A stretch of DNA of 64,000 nt from CBDCPI01 sp965220245. GTDB taxonomy: Bacteria > Chloroflexota > Dehalococcoidia > Lucifugimonadales > UBA3495. This document shows, one piece after another, positions 56,650 through 64,000 of the stretch. A program made the translations under genes and the position numbers. The notes under the pieces were generated by a model, which was given only the letters and a program-made list of their open reading frames with translations, was not told the origin of the DNA and did no database searches. The stretch lies in assembly GCA_965220245.1 (NCBI GenBank), contig CBDCPI010000011.1:186001-250000 (forward strand), written 5' to 3'. Each line of letters opens with the position of its first letter. Positions within the stretch are counted from its first letter, which is position 1.

Positions 56650-57012
56650 TCAAAGGGGAAGGAAGCCTCTGCCGTCCACTACCGGCGCGCCATTGGCTCT
56701 TGGGCTTGCGTCTCTCAGCGGACGGATGGCCTGGGCGTCAACGCCGAAGGCCAGGTGCACGTCTGGGGAGATGCGAACATTGAGGTTGCGCGGGTCGTAG
56801 CAGATGTTGGAGTCGTAGTCGAGAAAGACGTTGGGCCGGTCATTGAAGCCGGTAAACCGGGCGCTGAGAAGACCGAAAACTTCGGCCTGTTCAAGATGCT
56901 GTTCCATTGCGTCGGGCTTTTCCGCGGATTCGTTGGGATCGAAGTCAAGGCTGGCGTAGTCGATTTCCCCTTGTCTGCGGTAGGGAAGCATAGTGGTTGA
57001 AGGTGTGGTCAT
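56650..57012 (-). pseudogene. Uma2-family nuclease, N-terminal remnant
   Basis: ATG 57012 (MTTPSTTMLPYRRQGEIDYA), then NVFLDYDSNICYDPRNLNVR and ISPDVHLAFGVDAQAIRPLR, typical of Uma2 up to about residue 95. It then turns into unrelated sequence and stops at 56650. The D-x-x and E-x-K catalytic parts that follow in intact Uma2 are absent. Same orientation as the C-terminal remnant at 54.8-55.1 kb. Confidence 0.7.
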
Positions 57013-57141
57013 GCGGGCCTCGCAGGCAGCGCCGTCAGGTAATGGAGTTGGGATGCCGTCCGGCGCCTGTTGGAGTGGATTATAGCGGAGCAGGACGAGG
57101 GGGGTTAAGGTCTTGGGGGCGATGGATTTTGTTGCCTCTGC

Positions 57142-57170
57142 TTGAGCGCCCATGCCCGGCGGGATATAAT
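57142..57170 (+). promoter_or_regulatory. Promoter of the thiL operon
   Basis: TTGAGC (57142-57147), 17-bp spacer, TATAAT (57165-57170). The expected start point at about 57176-57178 is within a few bases of the thiL ATG at 57180, so the transcript would be leaderless or nearly so. Confidence 0.7.
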
Positions 57171-57179
57171 CCGTGGGCC

Positions 57180-58208
57180 ATGCAGATTCAGGAATTGGGC
57201 GAGTTCGGCGTCATTGATTTGCTCAACGACATGGTGGTCCGCCAGCGCAGCGGGCCGGATAACGCCTCCCCCTTTTCTTTTCGGCTAACAGTGGACACCG
57301 GCGATGATGCCGCCGCTTGGCAGACCGGCGTGGCCACCGAACTTTTCACCACCGATACCGTGGTTGAAGGGGTCCATTTCACCCGCGTTACCACCCCTTG
57401 GCGGGACTTGGGTTGGAAGTCCATCGCCTCCAACGTTAGTGACATCGCCGCCATGGGCGGCCTACCCCTCTACGCGCTGGTCACCCTCGGTCTGCCTCCC
57501 AGCACGGAAATCGACGACATTAACTTGCTGTATCAAGGTATGCTGGAGATTTGCAATCAATATGGCGTTGCCATAATCGGCGGCGACATGGTGCGTTCGC
57601 CGGTGGTGTTTATCACCGTGGGCCTAACCGGGGTCCACTCGGGAGAACCTATGCTGCGCCGCGCCGCCCGCGTGGGTGATCAAGTGGGGGTGACCGGATA
57701 CCTCGGAGGTTCCGGGGCCGGTTTGCAGTTGATGCTGGCTGAGGAAGCAGGCAGCGGGCTCCCAACAGACATCTCCGAGGCAGCGGCGGACTATCTGCGC
57801 CAGCGCCACCGGCGGCCCGAACCCGCCGTCGCCGACGGCCTTTCTCTGGCCCGTGCCGGGGTCGTGGCCGCGATGGACGTGAGCGATGGGCTGGCCGACG
57901 ATTTGGGCAAGCTCTGCCGGGCCAGCGGGTTGGCGGCCCGGATTGATGGCCCCCGGGTGCCGGTACATCCGCTCTTAAAGGAAGCCTTCCCCGACAAGTA
58001 CTTGGACTTGGCCCTTTACGGGGGCGAGGACTATCTGCTGCTCTTCACCGCATCTCCCCAGACCATGGAATTGGTAATGCCCAAGCTGTCCCCGTCGGCG
58101 GCAGTGATTGGGGAGATAGTGCATGGTGAGCCGGGCAGCGTGTCTATTACTGATGCGTCCGGAGCCGAGACAACCGCCGCTTCCGGCGGCTGGGACCACT
58201 ACCGGTAG
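57180..58208 (+). CDS. thiL: Thiamine-monophosphate kinase
   Basis: 342 residues from ATG 57180. No Shine-Dalgarno is present, and the promoter lies just upstream. ThiL phosphorylates thiamine monophosphate to the diphosphate. Motifs: VDTGDDAAAW, FTTDTVVEGVHFTRV, SIASNVSDIAAMGGLPLYAL (metal and substrate Asp residues), IIGGDMVRSP, MDVSDGLADDLGKLC and ALYGGEDYLLLFT. Length and motif order are normal. The stop TAG is followed after three bases by the tsaE ATG in the same frame. Confidence 0.95.
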   Translation: MQIQELGEFGVIDLLNDMVVRQRSGPDNASPFSFRLTVDTGDDAAAWQTGVATELFTTDTVVEGVHFTRVTTPWRDLGWKSIASNVSDIAAMGGLPLYALVTLGLPPSTEIDDINLLYQGMLEICNQYGVAIIGGDMVRSPVVFITVGLTGVHSGEPMLRRAARVGDQVGVTGYLGGSGAGLQLMLAEEAGSGLPTDISEAAADYLRQRHRRPEPAVADGLSLARAGVVAAMDVSDGLADDLGKLCRASGLAARIDGPRVPVHPLLKEAFPDKYLDLALYGGEDYLLLFTASPQTMELVMPKLSPSAAVIGEIVHGEPGSVSITDASGAETTAASGGWDHYR

Positions 58209-58211
58209 CCG

Positions 58212-58784
58212 ATGGCCGCCGAGTTTCGCATCCAGTCCCGTGGCCCCGACGAAACTCGGCAGGTGGGCCGGGTTATGGGAGAGCTAGCTCAACCCGGCGA
58301 TATTTACCTCTTGACCGGCCCCTTGGGCGCCGGCAAGACTTGCCTGACCCAAGGAATAGCCAGGGGTCTTGAAGTGTCCGGGTACGTCAGAAGCCCCACC
58401 TTCGTGCTAATGTCCCGCTACCGGGGACGCTTGCCGCTGTATCACGTTGACCTGTACCGGTTGGGAGGCCCCGAAGAGGCTTGGGACTTGGGGCTGGACG
58501 AACAGCTTTTCGGCGGCGGCGTTTGCGTGGTGGAATGGGCCGACCGGGCGTCGGACCTGTTCCCAGAGGAGGGCCTATGGGTCGGACTGGACTACGTGGA
58601 ATGGGACTCTGCGGCACGACATAACAATCAAAAAAACCCCACGAACCAAGACCCCGTGGAACAAGACAATCAGGAACAGGATTCCGGACGAACTATAACC
58701 TTTCCGGAATGCCCGGACCGGTACCGCCCGCTACTTGAGGCATTGGCCCGTTCCTTTGCCACGTCCGAGGAGGTTGTGCCCTAG
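58212..58784 (+). CDS. tsaE: tRNA threonylcarbamoyladenosine biosynthesis ATPase
   Basis: 190 residues. Walker A is LTGPLGAGKTCLTQGIARGL, then SPTFVLMSRYRG and HVDLYRLGG and VCVVEWADRA, the TsaE signature. TsaE drives turnover of the TsaBD complex that makes t6A37 in tRNA. A polar Asn/Gln/Asp-rich insertion (about residues 136-158) extends the usual C-terminal region. Its TAG stop abuts the tsaB start. Confidence 0.93.
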   Translation: MAAEFRIQSRGPDETRQVGRVMGELAQPGDIYLLTGPLGAGKTCLTQGIARGLEVSGYVRSPTFVLMSRYRGRLPLYHVDLYRLGGPEEAWDLGLDEQLFGGGVCVVEWADRASDLFPEEGLWVGLDYVEWDSAARHNNQKNPTNQDPVEQDNQEQDSGRTITFPECPDRYRPLLEALARSFATSEEVVP

Positions 58785-59474
58785 TTGCTGCTGGCGATAG
58801 ATACTTCTACCCGGTACGCCGGAGTGGCCTTGGCGGATGATCAGCGAGTCGTCGACTGCCGGTGGTGGTTTTCTACCCAAAACCATACCGCGGAGCTGAT
58901 GCCTGCCGTCGCCGAGATTCTCCAGCGGTGGGGTCTCAAGCCTAGCTCGCTGGATGCTATAGCAGTGGCGCTAGGCCCCGGGGGTTTTAGCGCGCTGCGG
59001 GTGGGCTTGAGCGCGGCCAAAGGGATGGCCTTGGCGGCCAAGTTGCCCTTGGTGGGTGTAGGGACCCTGGATTTGGAGGCCTTTCCCTTTCTGGAGTCGG
59101 GTCTGCCGGTATGCTCGCTGCTGGATGCTGGGCGGAGCGAGACCGCCTCCGCTCACTTCGGGGCAGACGGCCGCCGCCTGCGGGAGGACTGGGTCTGCCC
59201 TCCGGAGGAGCTTTTGGAGGCGGTCCGGGAGACCACTCTATTTTGCGGCGAGGGAGTCCAGTCGTGTACCGGGTTGGTCCGGGAACGATTGGGACGCTTG
59301 GCGGTTGTGGTACACCAGACCGGACCAGCTACCCGCTTGGGCTCGTTGGTGGAGCTGTCGCGGCGGCGGTTGGCCGCGGGGGAATTCGACGATCTGGCGG
59401 CTCTGCAACCTTACTACTTGCGAATGCCCACCATTGGCGGCCCCAAGCGGCGGGACCGAATCCCGCAAAGGTGA
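58785..59474 (+). CDS. tsaB: tRNA threonylcarbamoyladenosine biosynthesis protein TsaB
   Basis: 229 residues from TTG 58785, directly after the tsaE stop. LLAIDTSTRYAGVALADDQR, ELMPAVAEILQ, AIAVALGPGGFSALRVGLSA and AKGMALAAKLPLVGVGTLDL are the TsaB ASKHA-fold motifs. It pairs with TsaD, which is not in the window. The C-terminus (LQPYYLRMP) is standard. Confidence 0.93.
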   Translation: MLLAIDTSTRYAGVALADDQRVVDCRWWFSTQNHTAELMPAVAEILQRWGLKPSSLDAIAVALGPGGFSALRVGLSAAKGMALAAKLPLVGVGTLDLEAFPFLESGLPVCSLLDAGRSETASAHFGADGRRLREDWVCPPEELLEAVRETTLFCGEGVQSCTGLVRERLGRLAVVVHQTGPATRLGSLVELSRRRLAAGEFDDLAALQPYYLRMPTIGGPKRRDRIPQR

Positions 59475-59551
59475 AGGTACTTTCGATTAGCGGACTTGGC
59501 CCCAAGCTCTGCGGGTAGAACAAGCTCCCAGGGTAGGAAAGGAACGGCAGT

Positions 59552-60004
59552 ATGGAACAAACACTGGTCTTGATTAAGCCCGACGGGGTCCAACGCGGCC
59601 TGTCCGGCGAAGTGATCCGGCGCTTGGAAGGGCGAGGGCTGAAGTTAGTCGGTCTGAAACTGATGCGGCTCGACGATGCCACGGCGAGAGAGCACTACGG
59701 TGAGCATGTCGCTCGCCCGTTCTTCCCCGGCTTGGTGAGCTTCATCACCTCCGGGCCGCTGGTGGCGATGGTCTGGGAGGCGGACGGCGCAGTGGACATC
59801 GTCCGTAACACCACGGGAGGGACCGATCCGGCCAAAGCGGCGCCGGGAACGATACGCGGCGACCTAGGACTCAACATCGGAAGAAACATAGTGCATGGGT
59901 CGGACAGTGTTGAGTCGGCCAGAAGGGAGATTGGCCTATTTTTCAGGCCCGAGGAGATAATAGGCTACGACCGCAGCACCGATGATTGGATTACAGAACC
60001 CTAA
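59552..60004 (+). CDS. ndk: Nucleoside diphosphate kinase
   Basis: 150 residues. MEQTLVLIKPDGVQRGLSGE, HVARPFFPGLVSFITSGP, and the catalytic His in NIVHGSDSVESARREIGLFF. It equilibrates nucleoside tri- and diphosphates through a phospho-His intermediate. AGGAAAGG lies upstream. Its 3' end overlaps the convergent rsfS gene by 14 bp. Confidence 0.97.
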   Translation: MEQTLVLIKPDGVQRGLSGEVIRRLEGRGLKLVGLKLMRLDDATAREHYGEHVARPFFPGLVSFITSGPLVAMVWEADGAVDIVRNTTGGTDPAKAAPGTIRGDLGLNIGRNIVHGSDSVESARREIGLFFRPEEIIGYDRSTDDWITEP

Positions 60005-60350
60005 CCACCTGCGGAGCTTGGGACCACAGGCGTTCCAGGTTATAGAAGTCCCTCTCTTCGGGCCCAAATATGTGCACGATTACGTCACTAAAGTCCAAGA
60101 GCACCCAGCCGGAAGCGTGGGTGCCCTCCCGGTGAAATCGGTTGACCTGCTCCTGTTTTAAGGAGCGGGTAATGTCTTCTTCGAGAGCCTCGATTTGCCG
60201 TGAAGACTCCGCCGACATGATCACAAAATAGTCGGCGAAGGGCGCAAGTTGGCGCAGGTCGAGCATCACTATGTCCGTGGCTAGTTTATCTGATGCGACG
60301 TCTACTACCAGTTGTGCCAACTCGGTTGAATTCAGACCTCTACCCTCCAA
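59991..60350 (-). CDS. rsfS: Ribosomal silencing factor
   Basis: 119 residues. ELAQLVVDVASDKLATDIVM, LDLRQLAPFADYFVIMSAES, GWVLLDFSDVIVHIFGPEER and DFYNLERLW are the RsfS (Iojap) family pattern. It binds uL14 of the 50S subunit and blocks subunit joining in starvation. It converges on ndk. Confidence 0.95.
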   Translation of the reverse strand: MEGRGLNSTELAQLVVDVASDKLATDIVMLDLRQLAPFADYFVIMSAESSRQIEALEEDITRSLKQEQVNRFHREGTHASGWVLLDFSDVIVHIFGPEERDFYNLERLWSQAPQVVRVL

Positions 60351-60437
60351 GTTCTCGTATTACTACGTCTAATTATAGATACTATATATTCAGTATAGGC
60401 TTTGCGCTAATCGCGGTCAACTGAAGTGGAGATTTGG

Positions 60438-60555
60438 AGACCTTTGCATAACTCCCCAATCAGGACAACATCGTGGAAGTGAAGCAACTCCTGCCAGCTA
60501 CAGCCCTGGTCCCTGGATTCCCGCGAAAGCGGGAGTGACGCTTACGCAAAGGTCT
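60438..60555. repeat. Intergenic palindromic repeat
   Basis: AGACCTTTGCATAA (60438-60451) and TTACGCAAAGGTCT (60542-60555) form an inverted repeat with one mismatch, enclosing a TTCCCGCGAAAGCGGGAG hairpin related to the repeat near 41.15 kb. About 118 bp, probably a small non-autonomous repeat. Confidence 0.65.
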
Positions 60556-60599
60556 CTGATTTGTAACTGTTCGGGTTCTTGGGTTCAGTGAGGCGTGGG

Positions 60600-63500
60600 C
60601 TAGATATTGATAACCTGTGCCTTCGGGACAACGCCGGTGATGGTCTCCGCCGTGGTGGGATGACAGGTGAAAACCAGCACCTGGTTGGTCTGGGATAGCT
60701 CGGCGAATGCCTCGGCGGCTCGCTTGGCCCGCTGCGGATCGAAGTTCACCAACACTTCGTCCACCACCACCGGCAGGCGTTCGGTATGCTCTCCGAACTC
60801 TCGAATCAGGCCGAACCGCAGCGCCAGGTAAAGCTGCTCGCGAGTGCCCCGGCTCAACTCTGGCGGCTGCTTGCTGCCCCCGTCTTGGTCGATCACCGTT
60901 ATCGTCTGCTCTCCGATAGGGGCGTACAGTCGCTCGTAACGTTTCCCGGTAACGATGGAGAAAAATTCCTGAGCGTGCCGTATGACGCTGGGCTGACGTT
61001 CGCGCTCGAACTTCTGCCGTGTTTTATCCAGCATCAATTCGGCTAGCTTGAGCCTTGACCATTCTTGAGCATGGTCCCGCAACTGCTCCAGCAAGATGTT
61101 GCGGCTGGCCCGCAGCGCTGATGATTCCTCCTCGCCGGTCAGTTGATTTAGCTCGGTCTCGATACCACCCCTTTCTTCCCGAAGGCTGTTGCGGGTGTCG
61201 TCAACGTCCGCAAGCTGTTGGGACAGCCGGGCAGATTCCTCGTTGAGTTGAGTTAGGTCCGACTGGGTGAGCGCTTCCTGGAAAGCGTTCAGTCTATCGC
61301 CGGGACCGCTGAGAATCTGGAGACGGCTGAGACATTCGTCGCGCTGCCGCTCCAGGCCCCGGCACTCTTCACACAGCCGGATCCGGCGGCGAAATTCCTC
61401 CGGATCGACGGCGCCGCCGGCAGATAGAAGGTCATTCAACGCCTGATTCGCTTCCTGCCAACGCTGTTCCCTTAGCTCCAACTGACTGCGGTGTTCTTCC
61501 GCCTGCTTCCCGGCCTCCTCGCGCTGTTGGGCAAGGTGGTGAACGTAGTTGAGCTTCTCGATGAGCGCGTCGGCCCGTTGTTGTACGAGAGCCGGGCTTA
61601 TCTGCCGTTGGCCGTCGGACTCCTCGGAATTGCTGGACGGAGCATTACCGGCCTCAGGGGAGACTCTATACTTGACGGCCAGCGGTTGCACCAATTCACG
61701 GTACTCGTCAATGTCCGTTTCGATGGCTGCCACCCGGTGGCGCATCTGCCGGACCTGCTCGTACTTGGTTCGGGCCACCTCCACCCGGGCTAGAAACTCG
61801 ATCATCGTGTCCGGCGTGAAAGCCTTGGCCAAGCGTTGCCCTCGCAGCCAGCTTCTCCATTCGGCTTGGGAGTCCTCCAAGGATTTGGCCGTTCGCTCCC
61901 GTTCTTCCGTGGCCTCGGCTGCGTGCTGTTCCGCATCCTGTCGGCGCTGCTCCCTTTGTTCAAGCTGCCGCCGGTATTCTGCCGCCCTTCTGTCGGCTTC
62001 ATCCCGTTGTTGCACTAGGCTGCGGACGTTATCCAGCTTCTCTATAAGCGCATCGGCCCCTCGCTGGATGAGAGCCGGGCTTATCTGTCGGTGCCTTCTG
62101 GGCTCCCCGGGTTTACCGAGTTCCCGTGCTTCCAGCGAAACCTCATACTTGTTAGCCATCGGCTGCACCATTTCTAGGTATTCGTCGATGTCCGTCTCAA
62201 TGGCCGCCACCCGGTGGCGCATCTGGCGGACCTGCTCGTGCTTTGTCCGGGCCAGTTCCACCCGGGCTAGGAAATCGATCATCGTGTCCGGCATAAAGGA
62301 ATCGGCGAGGCGGCGCGTCCTCAGCCAGCTTCTCCATTCGGCCTGTGCGTCATTAGCTAGTTGGTCGGCTTTTTCCTGCTCCTGCATAGCCTGACTGACC
62401 CGCTCCTCTTGAAGAGTTAACCGGCGCGCCGCTTCAGTAACCCGTCCGGTGGCCTCGTTCCAAGCCGCCAGTTCCTTTTCAATGGCATCAAGGCAGGCTT
62501 CCGCCGTATCCAGGGCGGCGGCATCGGGAGTACCGTCATTGATATTGTCTGGGAGTTCCAAGATGGCGCTCGCCTCCAGAAGCAGCGTCCGCCCAGCCTC
62601 TTCCGCCGTTCCGGCCTCGGCAACCTGTAGTTCGACTGCGCCGGTCAGAGGATTGGGGCCCGCCGCTGGCGCAGGCCGGCCCCTGGCGAGGAGATAGGCA
62701 GCAACGCCCAACAGGACCAGCCCGCCTATAATCCCCAGCAGCAACGCTTCCTGTCCCAGGAAAACGCCGGCCACCAGCAGAATGGCCCCCGCCAAGCCAA
62801 GCAACAGGGGGAGCGCTAGGCTGGGCAGTCCCCCCGCCTTTTCTGTTTGCTCCCAGCCTCCGGTTAGGGCGTTAAGCTGGGAACGCAGGGTGTCGTGGCG
62901 CTGCCGGGCTTGCTGGTACTCGTGCAACCGGCTCCGGGCCGTCCGTAGGGCGGCCCGGTGTTGTTCCAGGGCTGCGGCGTCAAGGGACGGCGGGGCGGCC
63001 GGCAGCTTTTGCCGGGCTTCCTTCTCCTCCTCCTCGCGGTCTTGCCGAGTTCTTTGGTCCTGCTCTAGCCGAAGCCGGGCCTGCTGTGCCTCGCTACGCT
63101 GGTCGGCCAATTGCTGTTTCCAGCGGTCCACTTCGTTGCGGACCACCAGCGAGGTGTCGAAAGATTCCAGCCGCTCCTCGGTCCAATTGTTGCCAAGGTC
63201 GCGGAGCCGGTCGTCAAGGTCGCCCTCCAACGCACGGAGCTCCGCCTGCCGCTCCGGCAGGTCCCGCACCGAGGCGTCGAAACTGCTCCGTCCGCGCCGC
63301 ACCTGTTCAATCTGGTCCCGGTCTTCCAGAATGTCCATGTCGGCAATCTTGGCCTGGACAATCTTCTCGGCCTGTCCTAGCTGCTCCATAACCTCGGCTA
63401 GGTCTTCTTGCTGAATGTCCTGCAACGTCCGGGTATCCTGGTCCAGCCCGATTTGGGCCTGCTGCACCGCGTCGCTTTCGGCGGCTAGAGTTTGCTTCCA

Positions 63501-64000
63501 GCGGTCAACTTCGTTGCGCAGCGCAGAGGACATTTGGAAAGTCGCCAGTCGGGCTTCATCCCAGTCTGGCCCCAACGCGTCGAGCCGGCCGCCAAGCTCG
63601 CCATCCAGGTCCACCAACTCCGCCTTTCGTTCCGGCAGGTCTTTCACCGAGGCATCGAAGCTGCTCCGGCCGCGCCGGACCAGTTCAACCTTATCCCGGT
63701 CTTCCAGCAGTCCCGCATCGGCAATTTCGGCTGCGGCGGCAGCCTCGGCTTGCCGCAACTGGCTGGCAGCCGCCTCCCGGTCTTCCCGGGCCTGGCGGAC
63801 TCTATCTTCGCAGTTGTCCAGCCGTGGAACGGGGTCCTCCGGAAATTGCTCAAACCGGGGCAACTCTTTCAGCTTGCTTTCACAGTCGACCAGCACTACC
63901 CAGTCTTCCCACCCTTTACGACGATTCTCCACGTCAAGACGGCGGGCATCCAATCTATTGTGCGAGGCTTCCGCTGCCTCCAGTTCTCGTTGGATTGTTT
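60600..64000 (-). CDS. YhaN/SbcC-type coiled-coil ATPase (5' end outside window)
   Basis: The frame is open to the right edge; more than 1130 residues are visible. Long coiled coils (EVDRWKQ repeats, RQMRHRVAAIETDIDEY twice) flank two transmembrane-like segments, LPSLALPLLLGLAGAILLVA and LLLGIIGGLVLLGVAAYLLA. The C-terminus has the ABC signature LSRGTREQLYLALR, Walker B LPVVVDEVLVNFD and an H-loop FTCHP, as in YhaN/AAA_27 proteins. The Walker A half lies upstream of the window. Two long segments (about 62.3 and 61.7 kb) are internal duplicates. Probable DNA-end or membrane-linked repair ATPase; the partner nuclease is not visible. Confidence 0.85.
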   Translation of the reverse strand, partial: TIQRELEAAEASHNRLDARRLDVENRRKGWEDWVVLVDCESKLKELPRFEQFPEDPVPRLDNCEDRVRQAREDREAAASQLRQAEAAAAAEIADAGLLEDRDKVELVRRGRSSFDASVKDLPERKAELVDLDGELGGRLDALGPDWDEARLATFQMSSALRNEVDRWKQTLAAESDAVQQAQIGLDQDTRTLQDIQQEDLAEVMEQLGQAEKIVQAKIADMDILEDRDQIEQVRRGRSSFDASVRDLPERQAELRALEGDLDDRLRDLGNNWTEERLESFDTSLVVRNEVDRWKQQLADQRSEAQQARLRLEQDQRTRQDREEEEKEARQKLPAAPPSLDAAALEQHRAALRTARSRLHEYQQARQRHDTLRSQLNALTGGWEQTEKAGGLPSLALPLLLGLAGAILLVAGVFLGQEALLLGIIGGLVLLGVAAYLLARGRPAPAAGPNPLTGAVELQVAEAGTAEEAGRTLLLEASAILELPDNINDGTPDAAALDTAEACLDAIEKELAAWNEATGRVTEAARRLTLQEERVSQAMQEQEKADQLANDAQAEWRSWLRTRRLADSFMPDTMIDFLARVELARTKHEQVRQMRHRVAAIETDIDEYLEMVQPMANKYEVSLEARELGKPGEPRRHRQISPALIQRGADALIEKLDNVRSLVQQRDEADRRAAEYRRQLEQREQRRQDAEQHAAEATEERERTAKSLEDSQAEWRSWLRGQRLAKAFTPDTMIEFLARVEVARTKYEQVRQMRHRVAAIETDIDEYRELVQPLAVKYRVSPEAGNAPSSNSEESDGQRQISPALVQQRADALIEKLNYVHHLAQQREEAGKQAEEHRSQLELREQRWQEANQALNDLLSAGGAVDPEEFRRRIRLCEECRGLERQRDECLSRLQILSGPGDRLNAFQEALTQSDLTQLNEESARLSQQLADVDDTRNSLREERGGIETELNQLTGEEESSALRASRNILLEQLRDHAQEWSRLKLAELMLDKTRQKFERERQPSVIRHAQEFFSIVTGKRYERLYAPIGEQTITVIDQDGGSKQPPELSRGTREQLYLALRFGLIREFGEHTERLPVVVDEVLVNFDPQRAKRAAEAFAELSQTNQVLVFTCHPTTAETITGVVPKAQVINI

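Noticed and set aside
60707..63414. Plus-strand frames opposite the YhaN-type gene
   Set aside because: Ser/Arg-rich antisense shadows of a coiled-coil gene; no family features.

Overview
The window is a GC-rich bacterial chromosome segment. A single 16S rRNA gene and a housekeeping block (thiL, tsaE, tsaB, ndk, rsfS) lie in its last 11 kb, and the rest is mostly accessory DNA. The pairing of LLM-class flavin oxidoreductase, CaiB/BaiF CoA-transferase and SDR genes, a 16S gene with no 23S beside it, and small HTH families seen in uncultured Chloroflexota suggest a Dehalococcoidia/SAR202-like chloroflexotan. That placement is inference; the 16S sequence would settle it.

Layout. 0-12 kb is a defence-type locus: a PD-(D/E)XK-like protein, a zinc ribbon, a 1778-residue single-chain Type ISP-like restriction-modification enzyme with a small Cys/His protein overlapping its 3' end, and a sacsin-like ATPase with a DUF3883-like end, broken by an exact 19-bp tandem duplication. 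12-19.4 kb is decaying: a hybrid sensor kinase/response regulator with four lesions, a secreted repeat protein with an amber codon in its signal peptide, a lipoprotein, and two small HTH pseudogenes. 19.6-25.3 kb is a plasmid-like or integrative-element-like module: a protein with four tandem XRE domains, an HTH/coiled-coil protein, a parS-like palindrome and three large hairpins. 25.3-31.4 kb holds a 161-bp MITE with a 7-bp target duplication, two PaREP1/HEPN-like genes, an orphan antitoxin, and a nested stack of IS701, IS630 and IS903-type elements whose order of insertion can be read.

31.4-50.5 kb mixes metabolic genes (two alpha/beta hydrolases, SDR, a broken LLM oxidoreductase, a broken CaiB/BaiF transferase) with toxin-antitoxin and defence genes: a RelE-like/UvrD helicase pseudogene, an MNT-HEPN fusion, DUF4258/YgiT, two HicAB modules (one hicA split by a MITE of the resident IS630 family), HepT/MntA, a DUF433 duplication, and a Gp37-like/TcmP pair split by an IS701 element. 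50.5-57 kb holds a duplicated terminator block, two hypothetical genes, the 16S gene with a consensus promoter, and broken Uma2 and J-domain genes. 57-64 kb returns to housekeeping genes and ends in a partial YhaN/SbcC-type ATPase.

The main themes are heavy pseudogenisation, transposon insertions whose empty sites rebuild intact genes, and a run of in-frame amber codons. Some single-base homopolymer frameshifts could be assembly errors, so read-level checks matter before any of them is treated as biology.
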